From: Candidatus Rokuibacteriota bacterium
GTDB lineage: Bacteria > Methylomirabilota > Methylomirabilia > Rokubacteriales > CSP1-6
Length of the DNA stretch: 64,000 nt
Assembly (NCBI GenBank): GCA_016866775.1
Contig: VGLJ01000012.1
Location: forward strand, 22,630 to 86,629
Direction: 5' to 3'
The notes beneath the pieces were generated by a model, which worked only from the letters and a program-made list of their open reading frames with translations, had not been told where the DNA came from and did no database searches. Both the position numbers and the translations under genes were made by a program. Position 1 is the stretch's first letter. Each line of letters opens with the position of its first letter. Shown one piece after another: positions 34,353 through 43,584 of this stretch.

Positions 34353-35117
34353 ATGATCGATCCGGCATTCAGCCTCGAGAAGAAGGTCGCCCTGGTGGTC
34401 GGCGCCGCGAACGGGATCGGACGGGCGACGTCGCTCGCGTTCGCCGCGGCCGGAGCGGCGGTGGTGTGCGCCGACATCGAGGACGCGAAGCCCACGGTGG
34501 CCGGCATCGAGAAGGGCGGCGGCCACGCGATGGCCGTGCATCTCGACGTCACCGACGGCGGAAGCTGCCGCGGCGCGGTCGCGGCCGCGGTCGAGCGGTT
34601 CGGCGGCCTCGACGTGCTGATGTACGGCGCGGCCGACAGCGACATGGCGGCCAAGGTCCCCGACATCGACGACGCCGTGTGGGACCGCGTGATCCGGATC
34701 AACCTCACCGGCGCGTTCCTGATGACGAAGGCGGCGATCCCGGCGATGATCGCGCGCGGCGGCGGCAGCATCATCCTGATCGCGTCGCAGCTCGGCCGTG
34801 TGGCGCGTCCGGGCCGCGCCGCGTACTGCGCGACCAAGGGCGCGCTGGTGCAGTTCGCGAAGGTCCTCGCGACCGATCACGCGGCGGACGGGATTCGCGC
34901 GAACACCTTGTCGCCCGGCGCGATCGAGACACGACGCATGCTGCGCCAGTGGAAGAGCATGGAGGACGCGCGGAAGGGCATGGGGCCGCTGCACCTGCTG
35001 GGCCGCATCGGCCGCCCGGAGGAGATCGCGCGCGCGGCCGTCTACCTCGCGAGCGACGCGTCGTCGTTCATGACCGGCAGCGACCTGCTGATCGACGGCG
35101 GATACACGGCGACCTGA
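34353..35117 (+). CDS. Short-chain dehydrogenase/reductase
   Basis: 254 aa classical SDR. VVGAANGIGRATSLAF near residues 15-30, GAADSD in place of NNAG, ILIASQLGR with the catalytic Ser, and YCATKGALV with Tyr and Lys near 160. AAGGAGG precedes ATG 34353. The last 76 bp overlap the 3' end of the convergent PAP2 gene. Confidence 0.93.
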   Translation: MIDPAFSLEKKVALVVGAANGIGRATSLAFAAAGAAVVCADIEDAKPTVAGIEKGGGHAMAVHLDVTDGGSCRGAVAAAVERFGGLDVLMYGAADSDMAAKVPDIDDAVWDRVIRINLTGAFLMTKAAIPAMIARGGGSIILIASQLGRVARPGRAAYCATKGALVQFAKVLATDHAADGIRANTLSPGAIETRRMLRQWKSMEDARKGMGPLHLLGRIGRPEEIARAAVYLASDASSFMTGSDLLIDGGYTAT

Positions 35118-35899
35118 CGGACCCGCGCGAACGCCGCACGCCGGAGCATCGCGAAGCCGGCATCGAGCGGGCCGCCGAGCGTGAACGCGCCGAGCCACAC
35201 CGTGCCCACGGCGACGCCGGCGATGACGTCGGACAGCCAGTGCACGCCGAGCACCATCCGCGAGGCGCCGGACAGCACCGCGAGCACGAAGGCGAGCGCG
35301 TACAGCACCGCGCGTGACCGGACCGTCGCTGACCGCGCGAGGATGTGGACCAGAAGCCCCGCCGCGACGAGGGTGACCAGCGTGTGGCCGCTCGGAAAGC
35401 CGTAGCGGTCGAGCGAGCCGGGGCGTGGAACCGCGAACACGGCCTTGAGCAATCCTCCGAGCGCCCACGCGCTGATGGTGCCGGCGGCGAACAGCAGGGC
35501 ATCGCGCGAACGTCGGGTGCCGGCGAGGCAGAGCGTCGCCGCGAGAACGCCGGTGGCGAGCCCGATGCCCGTCAGGCCGCTGATCGCCGTGGCCGCGCTC
35601 CGAATCGACGGATGCGCGGCGGCGCTCGTCACCCAGTCGCGGGCGAGGACGTCGAGCACCGAGATGAGCTCGGCCGGCTCGCGTTCGAGCACGTCCTCGG
35701 CGACGACGAACAGCGTCGCGAGACCGAGCGCGATGAACAAGGCCTGCGTGGCGCCCGGGCGTCCCCACTGTCCCGCGAGAACACGCGCACCCGAGGATCG
35801 GCGGTCGACCAGAGGCCAGAACCGCAGCACGAGCAGGACCCAGAAGAACGCGGTACAGGCCGTGTCCAGCGTCTCGTACCAGGGCGGCAGCGCGAGCAT
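35042..35899 (-). CDS. PAP2-family membrane phosphatase
   Basis: 285 aa, about six membrane segments. The three PAP2 motifs are in order: KAVFAVPRPGS, FPSGHTL and SRMVLGVHWLSDVIAG. It acts on lipid or undecaprenyl pyrophosphates at the membrane. The C-terminal 25 residues run antisense into the SDR gene, an unusually long overlap (76 bp), so the native stop may have been lost. Divergent start 27 bp from the amidohydrolase; TACAGT eight bases before the ATG suggests a leaderless transcript. Confidence 0.9.
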   Translation of the reverse strand: MLALPPWYETLDTACTAFFWVLLVLRFWPLVDRRSSGARVLAGQWGRPGATQALFIALGLATLFVVAEDVLEREPAELISVLDVLARDWVTSAAAHPSIRSAATAISGLTGIGLATGVLAATLCLAGTRRSRDALLFAAGTISAWALGGLLKAVFAVPRPGSLDRYGFPSGHTLVTLVAAGLLVHILARSATVRSRAVLYALAFVLAVLSGASRMVLGVHWLSDVIAGVAVGTVWLGAFTLGGPLDAGFAMLRRAAFARVRQVAVYPPSISRSLPVMNDDASLAR

Positions 35900-35926
35900 C
35901 GTGTCTGACTGTACTCTATGCCCGCC

Positions 35927-36892
35927 ATGATCACCGACATCCACGCGCACTATTTTCCGCAGGCGTACAACGAGACGCTCCTCCGCATCGGCGGCCGGAG
36001 TCTTCCGGAGGCGGCGCGGGCGATCACCGCGCGGGCCATCCGCCACGATGATCCGTCGCAGATTCCGACACGGCTCGAGCAGATGGACGACGCCGGCGTG
36101 GGGATGCAGGTGCTGTCGCCGGCCGCGAGCCCGCCGTACGCGGAGAAGGAGCCGGACGCCGTCGCCGCCGCCCGGCTGATCAACGACGCCTACGCCGAGA
36201 TCGCGCGGAAGTACCCCGGGCGGTTCAACGCGGTGGTGTCGTTGCCGCTGCCGCACATCGACGCGTCGCTGCGGGAGATGGAGCGCGGCCTGGACCAGCT
36301 CGGGATGCTCGGCGTGTCCATGACCTGTTCCTGTGTCGACCGCTCGACGGCGGAGGCGGAGTTCGAGCCGCTCTACGCGGAGATGAACCGCCGGCGCACG
36401 GTGCTGAACTACCACCCGATCCAGAACGGCATCTGCTCGCCGTTCATCAACGACTACAAGTTCACGGTGGCGGTGGGCGCGTCCCTCGAGGACACCGCGA
36501 TCGTCCTGCATCTGATCGCGCGCCGGATTCCCGAGCGCTACCCGAACATCACGTACGTGATCCCGCATCTCGGCGGCATGATCCCGATGCAGCTCCAGCG
36601 GCTCGACAACCAGGTGCCGAGCCGCCTGCCGGATCTGCCGGAGCGTCCGAGCGAGACCGCGCGCCGCTTCTTCTACGACATCGTGGGCCACGGCTCGCAC
36701 GCCGCGCTGCTCTGCGCGTGGAAGGCGTTCGGGGCGGATCATCTCGTGGCGGGCAGCGACTATCCGGTGCTGATGGCGTTCGAGACGTACCGCCAGACGT
36801 TCCACTACGTGGCGGAGTGCGGGCTGCCTGCGGGCGATGTCGACAAGATCCTGAACCACAACTCGCAGATCGTCCTGCGCCTACCGCACTGA
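35927..36892 (+). CDS. Amidohydrolase family 2 (ACMSD-like)
   Basis: 321 aa from ATG 35927 (324 aa if ATG 35918 is used). It begins MITDIHAHYFPQAYN with the DxH metal pair. VIPHLGGMIPMQLQRLD near residue 220 and LVAGSDYPVLMAFE near 270 supply the remaining ligands and catalytic Asp. Decarboxylase/hydrolase of a small carboxylated or amide substrate. No Shine-Dalgarno. Confidence 0.91.
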   Translation: MITDIHAHYFPQAYNETLLRIGGRSLPEAARAITARAIRHDDPSQIPTRLEQMDDAGVGMQVLSPAASPPYAEKEPDAVAAARLINDAYAEIARKYPGRFNAVVSLPLPHIDASLREMERGLDQLGMLGVSMTCSCVDRSTAEAEFEPLYAEMNRRRTVLNYHPIQNGICSPFINDYKFTVAVGASLEDTAIVLHLIARRIPERYPNITYVIPHLGGMIPMQLQRLDNQVPSRLPDLPERPSETARRFFYDIVGHGSHAALLCAWKAFGADHLVAGSDYPVLMAFETYRQTFHYVAECGLPAGDVDKILNHNSQIVLRLPH

Positions 36893-36922
36893 GTCAGACG
36901 ACAGCCACGGGCGAATCGTCTC

Positions 36923-36951
36923 TTGACACGGTCGCCACCGCTGCGTAGGGT
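36923..36951 (+). promoter_or_regulatory. Sigma70-type promoter upstream of the IS630-like HTH gene
   Basis: TTGACA (36923-36928), a 17-nt spacer and TAGGGT (36946-36951). Perfect -35 and spacing; the -10 keeps T1, A2 and T6. The leader to GTG 37022 is about 64 nt. Confidence 0.6.
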
Positions 36952-37021
36952 GCGCCAGAAGCCGGCCTCGAAACCAATAAGTCTCTTTCCACGATCCGGC
37001 CGCCTCGTGGAGAGGTAATGG

Positions 37022-37777
37022 GTGGCAGACACGCCGAGCCGATTCGTCCGAGCCCTCAGCGCCGCCGAGCGCGCAGAGCTCCGGCAGATGCGCCAGCAGC
37101 AGCCCCGGGCGCGGCGCGGGCGCGCGGAGGCCGTCCTCCTCTCCGAGCAACAGGTGCCGGTCGCGGAGATCATGCGACGCCTCGGCCTCTCGCGCCCAAC
37201 CGTCACGAGCTGGCTGACCCGGTTCGAGCGCTCGGGAGTGCCGGGACTCCTGCCGCGGCCTCGTTCCGGACGGCCGCCGAAGATCACCGCCGACGTGTTG
37301 CGCCGCATCGTCACGGCGGCCGGCGCGGAGCCGCGCGCGCTGGGCGTGGGCGAATCCTCGTGGACGCTCCAGAAGCTCCGGACGTACCTCGTGCGCGCCG
37401 GTGTCGTTTCGACGATCTCCCGGGAGTCTCTCCGGCTTTCGCTTCGGAAGGCCGGGCTCAGGATCCGCATGCGCGTACACTTACCACGTGTCCAAGGCCT
37501 TCACGAACGAAGACACGCCGATCCCCGACGACGCGGACGCGCTGCCGCCTCGCACCGCCGCGTTGCCAATCACACCCGCCGGGCTCGCACGACTGCAACG
37601 AGAGCTGGCGGACCTCACACGCGCCGGCGCATCCGAGCTCGGCGTGCGACGGGCACGCGTCATCGCGCAGGCGCTGGAGTCGATCTACGTGCTCGAGCCG
37701 TCGGCGCCGGACGGCCGGGTGGCGTTCGGTGCTCGGGTCGTGCTCGAAGACGAGACCGGTCAGCTCATCGCCTATGA
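37022..37777 (+). pseudogene. Truncated IS630-type transposase N-terminus (helix-turn-helix region)
   Basis: From GTG 37022 the first roughly 148 residues form the double HTH of IS630-like transposases: SEQQVPVAEIMRRLGLSRPT, VTSWLTRFERSGVPGLLPRP, and a second winged-helix part ending RESLRLSLRKAGLRI. The DDE catalytic domain is absent. After about 37465 the frame only runs antiphase to the Gre-like gene and loses all protein character. It may persist as a DNA-binding protein. A related HTH start is at 63850. Confidence 0.65.
37476..37481 (+). promoter_or_regulatory. -10-like hexamer TACACT of a leaderless promoter
   Basis: TACACT ends 6 nt before GTG 37488, inside the tail of the truncated transposase frame; no Shine-Dalgarno. 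Same spacing as the TATAAT at 25949. Confidence 0.5.
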
Positions 37778-37937
37778 GATCGTCGGCCCCGACGAGATGG
37801 ACGTCGCCGCCGGCCGGATCAGTATCGCCTCGCCCGTCGCCCAGGCGCTGCTCGGCAAACGCGCCGGCGACGCGGCGGTGCTTCGCCGACCCAAGGGCAA
37901 CGCGGAGGTGACGATCGTATCGGTGGCGCTGCCGTGA
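37488..37937 (+). CDS. GreA/GreB-family C-terminal domain protein (transcript-cleavage factor-like)
   Basis: 149 aa. TPAGLARLQRELADLT is the start of a Gre N-terminal helix, then the C-terminal FKBP-like domain with GARVVLEDETGQLIAYEIVG and ISIASPVAQALLGKRAGD. The coiled-coil is shorter than in GreA, as in Gre-like and Rnk-type factors that bind RNA polymerase without full cleavage activity. GTG 37488 is set by the hexamer at 37476. Overlaps the asparaginase start as GTGA. Confidence 0.85.
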   Translation: MSKAFTNEDTPIPDDADALPPRTAALPITPAGLARLQRELADLTRAGASELGVRRARVIAQALESIYVLEPSAPDGRVAFGARVVLEDETGQLIAYEIVGPDEMDVAAGRISIASPVAQALLGKRAGDAAVLRRPKGNAEVTIVSVALP

Positions 37938-38935
37938 CACTCCCGCGCGTCGCGATCATCGGCACGGGCGGCACGATCTCGTCGGTCGGGAAGGATTCGC
38001 TCGACGTCTGGCAGTACATGGACCACGGGACGAAGCTCGAAGCCGACGAGCTCGTCGCCGACATCCCGGAGCTCGCGAGCGTCGCCGACGTCGTTCCCGT
38101 GCGCCATCGCGCGATGTCGAGCCCGGCGATCGGTCCGAAGGACTGGCTCGAGCTCGGCACGCTGGTGGAGGACGTCGCGGCGCGCTCACCGCGAGTCGAC
38201 GGCATCGTCATCACGCACGGGACCGCCACGCTCGAGGAGACCGCGTACTTCCTCACTCTCACCTCGAAGGTGAGCGTGCCGATCGTGGTGGTCGGCGCGC
38301 AGCGGCCGTTCTCGGGGTTGAGCTCGGACGCGCGCATGAACCTCGTGAGCGCCACGCGCGTGGCCGGCTCTGCCGAGGCGCGCGGGCTCGGCGTGCTCGT
38401 GCTCCTCAACGACGAGATCCAGGCGGCGCGCGAGGTGACGAAGAGCTCGACGCTCCGGCTGGAGACGTTCCGCAGCCACGACCTGGGGATGCTGGGCTAC
38501 GCCGATCCCGACGGCCGCGTCGCCATCTACCGCCGGCCGACCCGCCGCCACGCGCCGGACACGGAGTTCGACGTCCGCGGGGCGTCCGACCTGCCGCGCG
38601 TCGACATCGCGTACTCGTACGCGGGCGCCGACGCGACGGCGATCGCGGCGTTCGTCCAGGCGGGCGCGCGGGCGATCGTCTCCGCGTCGATGGCGCCGGG
38701 GATGACGACCTTGGCCGAGATGACCGCCCTGCTGGAGGCGCGCCGTCGCGGTGCCCTGGTCGCGATCTCGAGCCGGGCGGGCAGCGGCCGCGTGCTCCTG
38801 CGCACGCGGTTCCGCGAGCAGGGCCTGCTCGTCGCCGACAATCTCTCGCCGCAGAAGGCGCGCATCCTGCTGATGCTCGCGTTGACGGTCACGGACGACG
38901 TGACCCGCGTCCAGCGCATGTTCGACCAGTACTAG
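37934..38935 (+). CDS. Asparaginase-family protein with altered substrate motif
   Basis: 333 aa. First catalytic Thr in IIGTGGTISS near residue 12; second Thr in VITHGTATLEET near residue 95; the Lys in TKSSTLRLETFRS near 170. In type I/II asparaginases the second motif is HGTDT, where the Asp binds the substrate alpha-amino group; here it is Ala. Fold and nucleophiles are kept, so a different amide substrate is plausible. GTG start coupled to the Gre-like gene. Confidence 0.85.
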   Translation: MTLPRVAIIGTGGTISSVGKDSLDVWQYMDHGTKLEADELVADIPELASVADVVPVRHRAMSSPAIGPKDWLELGTLVEDVAARSPRVDGIVITHGTATLEETAYFLTLTSKVSVPIVVVGAQRPFSGLSSDARMNLVSATRVAGSAEARGLGVLVLLNDEIQAAREVTKSSTLRLETFRSHDLGMLGYADPDGRVAIYRRPTRRHAPDTEFDVRGASDLPRVDIAYSYAGADATAIAAFVQAGARAIVSASMAPGMTTLAEMTALLEARRRGALVAISSRAGSGRVLLRTRFREQGLLVADNLSPQKARILLMLALTVTDDVTRVQRMFDQY

Positions 38936-39126
38936 AGGCCGTCGCCGAGTGCCGCGCCGGATGGCAGCGCGCCGCGCGCCGCCGCTTTCCTGAGCAGCCT
39001 CATCCGGCGGTGTCCCGCGAGTGCGCGCCAATGCGTCGCCGCACCCGGGGGCACGGCGCTTGCTTTCCTCTACGGCTCCCATGCCGAATCCTGTACGATG
39101 ACGGCGCCGCTCGGCGGCACAGACGC

Positions 39127-40146
39127 ATGTCACTCCTGAGCGTGCGCGACCTCAGCGTCGAGTTCGCGACCCGGGACGGCGCGGTCCGCGCCGTCAACGC
39201 GGTCAGCTTCGAGCTACGCCCGGGACAGGTCCTCGCGCTGCTCGGCGAATCGGGGTCCGGCAAGAGCGTCACGCTGCGCTCGATCCTGGGTCTGCATCCG
39301 CCCGTGCGCACACGCGTCGGCGGCGAAGTGCTGCTCAAGGGCCGCGACGTGAATCGCCTGGACGAGCAGGCGCGACAGGCGCTTCGCGGCGGTGTCGTGT
39401 CGATGGTCTTCCAGGAGCCGATGACGGCGCTCGATCCGGTCTACACGATCGGCCGCCAGATCGAGGAGACGCTCGTCCAGCACCGGGGCCTCGACCGCGC
39501 CGCCGCGCGTCGCCGCGCCCGCGAGCTGCTCGACCTCGTGCAAGTCCCGTCGCCCGAGCGGTGCCTCGCCAGCTATCCGCACGAGATCTCCGGCGGCATG
39601 CGCCAGCGCGCGATGATCGCGATCGCGCTTGCCTGCGAGCCGGAGCTGCTCCTCGCGGACGAGCCCACGACGGCGCTCGACGTCACGGTGCAGGCGCAGA
39701 TCCTCTGGCTCCTCCGGGACCTCCAGCGCCGCCTCGGTCTCGCGGTGATCTTCGTGACCCACGATCTCGGCGTGGCCGCCGAGATCGCCGACGACGCGGC
39801 GGTCATGTACGGCGGGCGCATCGTCGAGCAGGCGCCCGTCCGCGAGCTCTTCCGCGCGCCGGCGCATCCGTACACCGAAGGGCTCATGCTGGCGACGGTC
39901 CGGCGCGGCCAGAAAGGCCGCGCGCTCGTCCCGATTCCGGGCGCGCCGCCGAATCTCGTCGCGCTGCCCCCGGGCTGCGCGTTCGCCCCGCGGTGTCCGC
40001 ACGTGAAGCCGCCATGTCTCGAGACGCTTCCCCCGCTCCACGTGGTCGCCCCCGGCCACGGTTCACGCTGTCACCTCGTGCCCGCACGGTTCGCGTCGTC
40101 GCCCGCGCTCGCATCCAGCGCCACAGGCAGAGGAGGATTGTCATGA
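39127..40146 (+). CDS. Peptide/nickel-type ABC importer ATPase (DppD/OppD-like)
   Basis: 339 aa. Walker [10 protein letters not shown] near residues 39-47, signature [16 protein letters not shown], Walker [13 protein letters not shown], and the C-terminal cysteine extension [14 protein letters not shown]. First gene of a plus-strand importer operon whose gene order (ATPase, binding protein, two permeases, ATPase) differs from the importer at 3355-8740, so the two were not made by a simple local duplication. Confidence 0.93.
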   Translation: MSLLSVRDLSVEFATRDGAVRAVNAVSFELRPGQVLALLGESGSGKSVTLRSILGLHPPVRTRVGGEVLLKGRDVNRLDEQARQALRGGVVSMVFQEPMTALDPVYTIGRQIEETLVQHRGLDRAAARRRARELLDLVQVPSPERCLASYPHEISGGMRQRAMIAIALACEPELLLADEPTTALDVTVQAQILWLLRDLQRRLGLAVIFVTHDLGVAAEIADDAAVMYGGRIVEQAPVRELFRAPAHPYTEGLMLATVRRGQKGRALVPIPGAPPNLVALPPGCAFAPRCPHVKPPCLETLPPLHVVAPGHGSRCHLVPARFASSPALASSATGRGGLS

Positions 40147-41741
40147 ATCGCTTCGTCTCTTCACTCGTCGTCGTGATGCTGACCCTCGCGCTCGCGAGCG
40201 GAGCGTCGGCGCAAGGCACGCTGCGGATCGGGATGACCGCGGCCGACATCCCCTACACCGGCGGCCAGCCCGACAACGGCTTCGAGGGCTTCCGATTCGT
40301 CGGCTACCAGGTGTACGAGCCGCTCATCAACTGGGACCTCTCACGCAGCGACAAGCTCCCCGCGCTCGTGCCCGGGCTCGCGGAGTCGTGGGAAGTGAGC
40401 AAGGCCGACCCCAAGAAGTGGATCTTCAAGCTGCGCAAGAACGTGAAGTTCCACGACGGCAGCCCGTTCAACGCCGACGCGGTCGTGTTCACGTTCGACT
40501 CCGTGAAGAACAAGCAGTCGCCGCAGTACGACACGTACGGCGGCGCGCAGCTCTCGTGGCGGCTCGCGGCGCTGAAGGCGATGCGCAAGATCGACGACTC
40601 CACGGTCGAGATCGAGACGCCGACGGTCTCCAGCTTCGTGCCGTACCAGGTCGTGTACATGCTGATCGTGTCGCCTACGCAGTGGAACAAGGTGAAGGAC
40701 TGGCGCAAGTTCGCCGAGCAGCCGTCCGGCACCGGGCCGTTCAAGGTCACGCGCCTCGTGCCGCGCGAGCGGCTCGAGCTCGACGCGAACAAGGAGTACT
40801 GGGACCCGAAGCGGAAGCCGAAGGTCGACAAGCTCGTGCTGCTCCCGATGCCCGAGCCGACCACGCGCCTCGCCGCGCTGCGCAGCGGGCAGGTCGACTG
40901 GATCGAGGTGCCACCGCCGGACTCGATCCAGCAGCTCAAGGGCGCGGGCTTCCAGATCGTCACCAACAAGTACCCGCACAACTGGGCCCACACGCTCCGG
41001 CTCGACAAGGAGCCGTGGAACAACAAGACCGTGCGCAAGGCGGCGAACTACGCGATCGACCGCGTGGGCATCTGCAAGAACCTCCTCAACGACACGTGCG
41101 TCCCCAGCACGGGCGTGGCGTACAAAGGCCACCCGTGGTTCGGGAATCCCAAGGAGACCTACGAGTACAACCCGGCGAAGGCGAAGGAGCTTCTCAAGCT
41201 GGCCGGGTTCGACGGCGCCTCGAAGCGGCCCGCGAAGGCCGTCGCGCTGATCTCCACGTCGGGCTCCGGGCAGATGCTCCCGCTCGCGATGAACGAGCTC
41301 GTGCAGAAGAACCTGAAGGACGCGGGCATCGACGTCGACCTGCAGCCGATCGAGTGGAACTCGCTCACCCAGCGCTTCCGCTCCGGGTTCACCGGAGAGA
41401 ACGCGGGGCTGAACGCGTGGAACATCTCCTGGAACTTCGTGGAGCCGTTCAGCGCGTTCGGGCGCTTCTTCCACTCGAAGTCGGTGCCGCCGACGTCGGT
41501 CAACACGATGCCGTTCATCAACCCCGAGGCGGACCGGCTCCTGGACGAGGCGGAGCGGACGTTCGACCTCGCGAAGCAGGACGCCATCCTCGCGAAGCTC
41601 CACGAGCTCGTCGTCGACGAGGCGCCGTGGATCTTCATCGTCCACGACCTGAACCCGCGGGCGATGTCCGCCAAGGTGAAGGGCTTCGTGCCGCCGCAGA
41701 GCTGGTTCGTCGACCTCACGCAGGTGAGCGTCACGCGATGA
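40143..41741 (+). CDS. ABC importer substrate-binding protein, family 5
   Basis: 532 aa, signal peptide [20 protein letters not shown] then ASAQ. Family 5 blocks: FKLRKNVKFHDGSPFNA near residue 95, RKAANYAIDRVGI near 300, and a C-terminal lobe rich in aromatics. GGAGG precedes ATG 40143, which overlaps the ATPase stop as ATGA. Ligand unknown. Confidence 0.92.
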   Translation: MNRFVSSLVVVMLTLALASGASAQGTLRIGMTAADIPYTGGQPDNGFEGFRFVGYQVYEPLINWDLSRSDKLPALVPGLAESWEVSKADPKKWIFKLRKNVKFHDGSPFNADAVVFTFDSVKNKQSPQYDTYGGAQLSWRLAALKAMRKIDDSTVEIETPTVSSFVPYQVVYMLIVSPTQWNKVKDWRKFAEQPSGTGPFKVTRLVPRERLELDANKEYWDPKRKPKVDKLVLLPMPEPTTRLAALRSGQVDWIEVPPPDSIQQLKGAGFQIVTNKYPHNWAHTLRLDKEPWNNKTVRKAANYAIDRVGICKNLLNDTCVPSTGVAYKGHPWFGNPKETYEYNPAKAKELLKLAGFDGASKRPAKAVALISTSGSGQMLPLAMNELVQKNLKDAGIDVDLQPIEWNSLTQRFRSGFTGENAGLNAWNISWNFVEPFSAFGRFFHSKSVPPTSVNTMPFINPEADRLLDEAERTFDLAKQDAILAKLHELVVDEAPWIFIVHDLNPRAMSAKVKGFVPPQSWFVDLTQVSVTR

Positions 41742-41758
41742 GGGCGTAGGCGGCGTCG

Positions 41759-42697
41759 ATGTGGCGGTACGTCGGCCGGCGTCTCGTGCTCGCGATCCCG
41801 ACCCTGCTCGGGGCGAGCATCATCGTGTTCGCGATGGTGCACCTCGCCCCGGGCGATCCGATCGCCGCCGTGATGCCGGTCGACGCGAGCAAGGAGCAGG
41901 TCGAAGCCGTCAAGAAGGCGTACGGCTTCGACCAGCCGCTGCCGGTGCAGTATCTGAAATGGCTCGGCCGCGTCGTCACGGGCGATCTGGGGAAGTCGAT
42001 CGCCACGCGGCGCGCGGTCATCCTCGACGTGCGCGACGCCCTCGCGAACAGCCTCGTGCTGGCGGCGTCGTCGTCGCTGATGGCGTTCGTCGCGGGCATC
42101 GCGCTCGGTCTGCTCGCCGCGTTCCGGCAGGGCCGCGCGCTCGACAAGATCGCGAGCGGCATCGCCGTGATCGGCGTCTCCGTGCCGCACTACTGGGCGG
42201 GCATCATCCTCATCATCATCTTCTCGGTGCAGCTCAACTGGCTGCCGGCGATGGGGGCCGCGTCCGACGGCGGCGTCGTCGACTATGCGAGACACATGGC
42301 GCTGCCGACGATCGCGCTCGCGCTGATCCCGCTCGGCGTCATCGCGCGGGTCGTCCGATCGGCCGCGCTCGACGTCCTCGCGCAGGAGTTCGTGCTCGCG
42401 CTGCGCGCCAAGGGCCTCGCGCACCGCCGCGTCTTCACGCACGTCGTGAAGAACGCCGCGCCGCAGACCATCACCGTGCTCGGCTTGCAGTTCGGCTTCC
42501 AGCTCGGCGGCTCGGTGCTCGTCGAGGCCGTCTTCTCGTGGCCGGGGACGGGCTACCTGCTGAACCTCGCGATCTTCCAGCGCGACATCCCCGTGCTCCA
42601 GGGCGTCATCCTCGTGCTCGCGACCTTCTTCGTCCTGCTGAACCTGCTGGTCGACGTGCTGCAGACGTTCATCGACCCGCGGATCGCGCGCCACTGA
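41759..42697 (+). CDS. ABC importer permease (DppB-like)
   Basis: 312 aa, six membrane segments, starting MWRYVGRRLVLAIPTLLGAS. HLAPGDPIAAVMP and VKNAAPQTITVLGLQFG mark the DppB subfamily and its cytoplasmic loop. It follows the binding protein by 17 nt and shares a base with the next start (TGATG). Confidence 0.93.
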   Translation: MWRYVGRRLVLAIPTLLGASIIVFAMVHLAPGDPIAAVMPVDASKEQVEAVKKAYGFDQPLPVQYLKWLGRVVTGDLGKSIATRRAVILDVRDALANSLVLAASSSLMAFVAGIALGLLAAFRQGRALDKIASGIAVIGVSVPHYWAGIILIIIFSVQLNWLPAMGAASDGGVVDYARHMALPTIALALIPLGVIARVVRSAALDVLAQEFVLALRAKGLAHRRVFTHVVKNAAPQTITVLGLQFGFQLGGSVLVEAVFSWPGTGYLLNLAIFQRDIPVLQGVILVLATFFVLLNLLVDVLQTFIDPRIARH

Positions 42698-43584
42698 TGT
42701 CGGTCGTCGCCCTTCCGCAGGAGGTCTCGACGGTTGCCGGCGCGCCGATGTCGTACTGGCGTACCGTCGCGTGGCGGCTCGCGCGCGATCGCGCGACGCT
42801 CGTCGCGGGCGCGATCCTCCTGCTCATCGCGGTCTCGGCCCTCCTCGCGCCGTGGATCGCGCCCCACGACCCCAACGCGGGCTCGATCCGCCTCAGGCTC
42901 GCGCCGATTGGCGGGGCGACACACCCGCTCGGCACCGACGAGCAGGGCCGCGACATGCTCAGCCGTCTCCTCTGGGGCGGCCGCATGACGCTGGTCGCCG
43001 GGCTCACGCCGGTCGTCGTCGCGTTCCTCGTGGGCACGGTGCTCGGCGTGATCGCGGGCTACGCGGGCGGGCTCACCAACACGCTCGTGATGCGGACGAT
43101 GGACGTCTTCTACGCGTTCCCCGCGGTCCTGCTCGCGATCGCGATCTCCGGCGCGCTCGGCCCCGGCCTGCCGAACACGCTGATCTCGCTCTCGATCGTC
43201 TTCATCCCGCGCGTGGTGCGCGTCGCAGAATCCGCGACCGTCCAGGTGAAGGGGCTCGAGTTCGTGGCCGCGGCGCGCGCGAGCGGCGCGGGTGTCTGGC
43301 CCATCCTGCGCCATCACCTGCTCGCCAACATCCTCGGCCCGGTGCTGGTGTTCGCGAGCACGCAGGTCTCGCTGTCGATCATCCTCGCCGCCGGACTGTC
43401 GTTCCTCGGGCTCGGCGTGACGCCGCCGGCCGCGGAGTGGGGCCTGATGCTGAACACGTTGCGTCAGTCGATCTACGTCAACGCGATCGTGCCGGCGCTC
43501 CCGGGCCTCGCGATCTTCGTCACGTCGATGGCGTTCAACCTCGTCTCCGACGGACTGCGCGACGCGATGGAGATCCGTTCGTGA
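42697..43584 (+). CDS. ABC importer permease (DppC-like)
   Basis: 295 aa, six membrane segments; GTDEQGRDMLSRLLWGGR near residue 78 is the DppC periplasmic-loop signature and FVAAARASGAGVWPILRHH the cytoplasmic coupling loop. No repeat-encoded extension here, unlike its counterpart at 5299. Stop overlaps the last ATPase start as GTGA. Confidence 0.93.
   Translation: MSVVALPQEVSTVAGAPMSYWRTVAWRLARDRATLVAGAILLLIAVSALLAPWIAPHDPNAGSIRLRLAPIGGATHPLGTDEQGRDMLSRLLWGGRMTLVAGLTPVVVAFLVGTVLGVIAGYAGGLTNTLVMRTMDVFYAFPAVLLAIAISGALGPGLPNTLISLSIVFIPRVVRVAESATVQVKGLEFVAAARASGAGVWPILRHHLLANILGPVLVFASTQVSLSIILAAGLSFLGLGVTPPAAEWGLMLNTLRQSIYVNAIVPALPGLAIFVTSMAFNLVSDGLRDAMEIRS

Noticed and set aside
39059..39099. 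Promoter for the second ABC operon (TTGCTT and TACGAT before 39127)
   Set aside because: The spacer is about 29 nt, too long for a sigma70 promoter.
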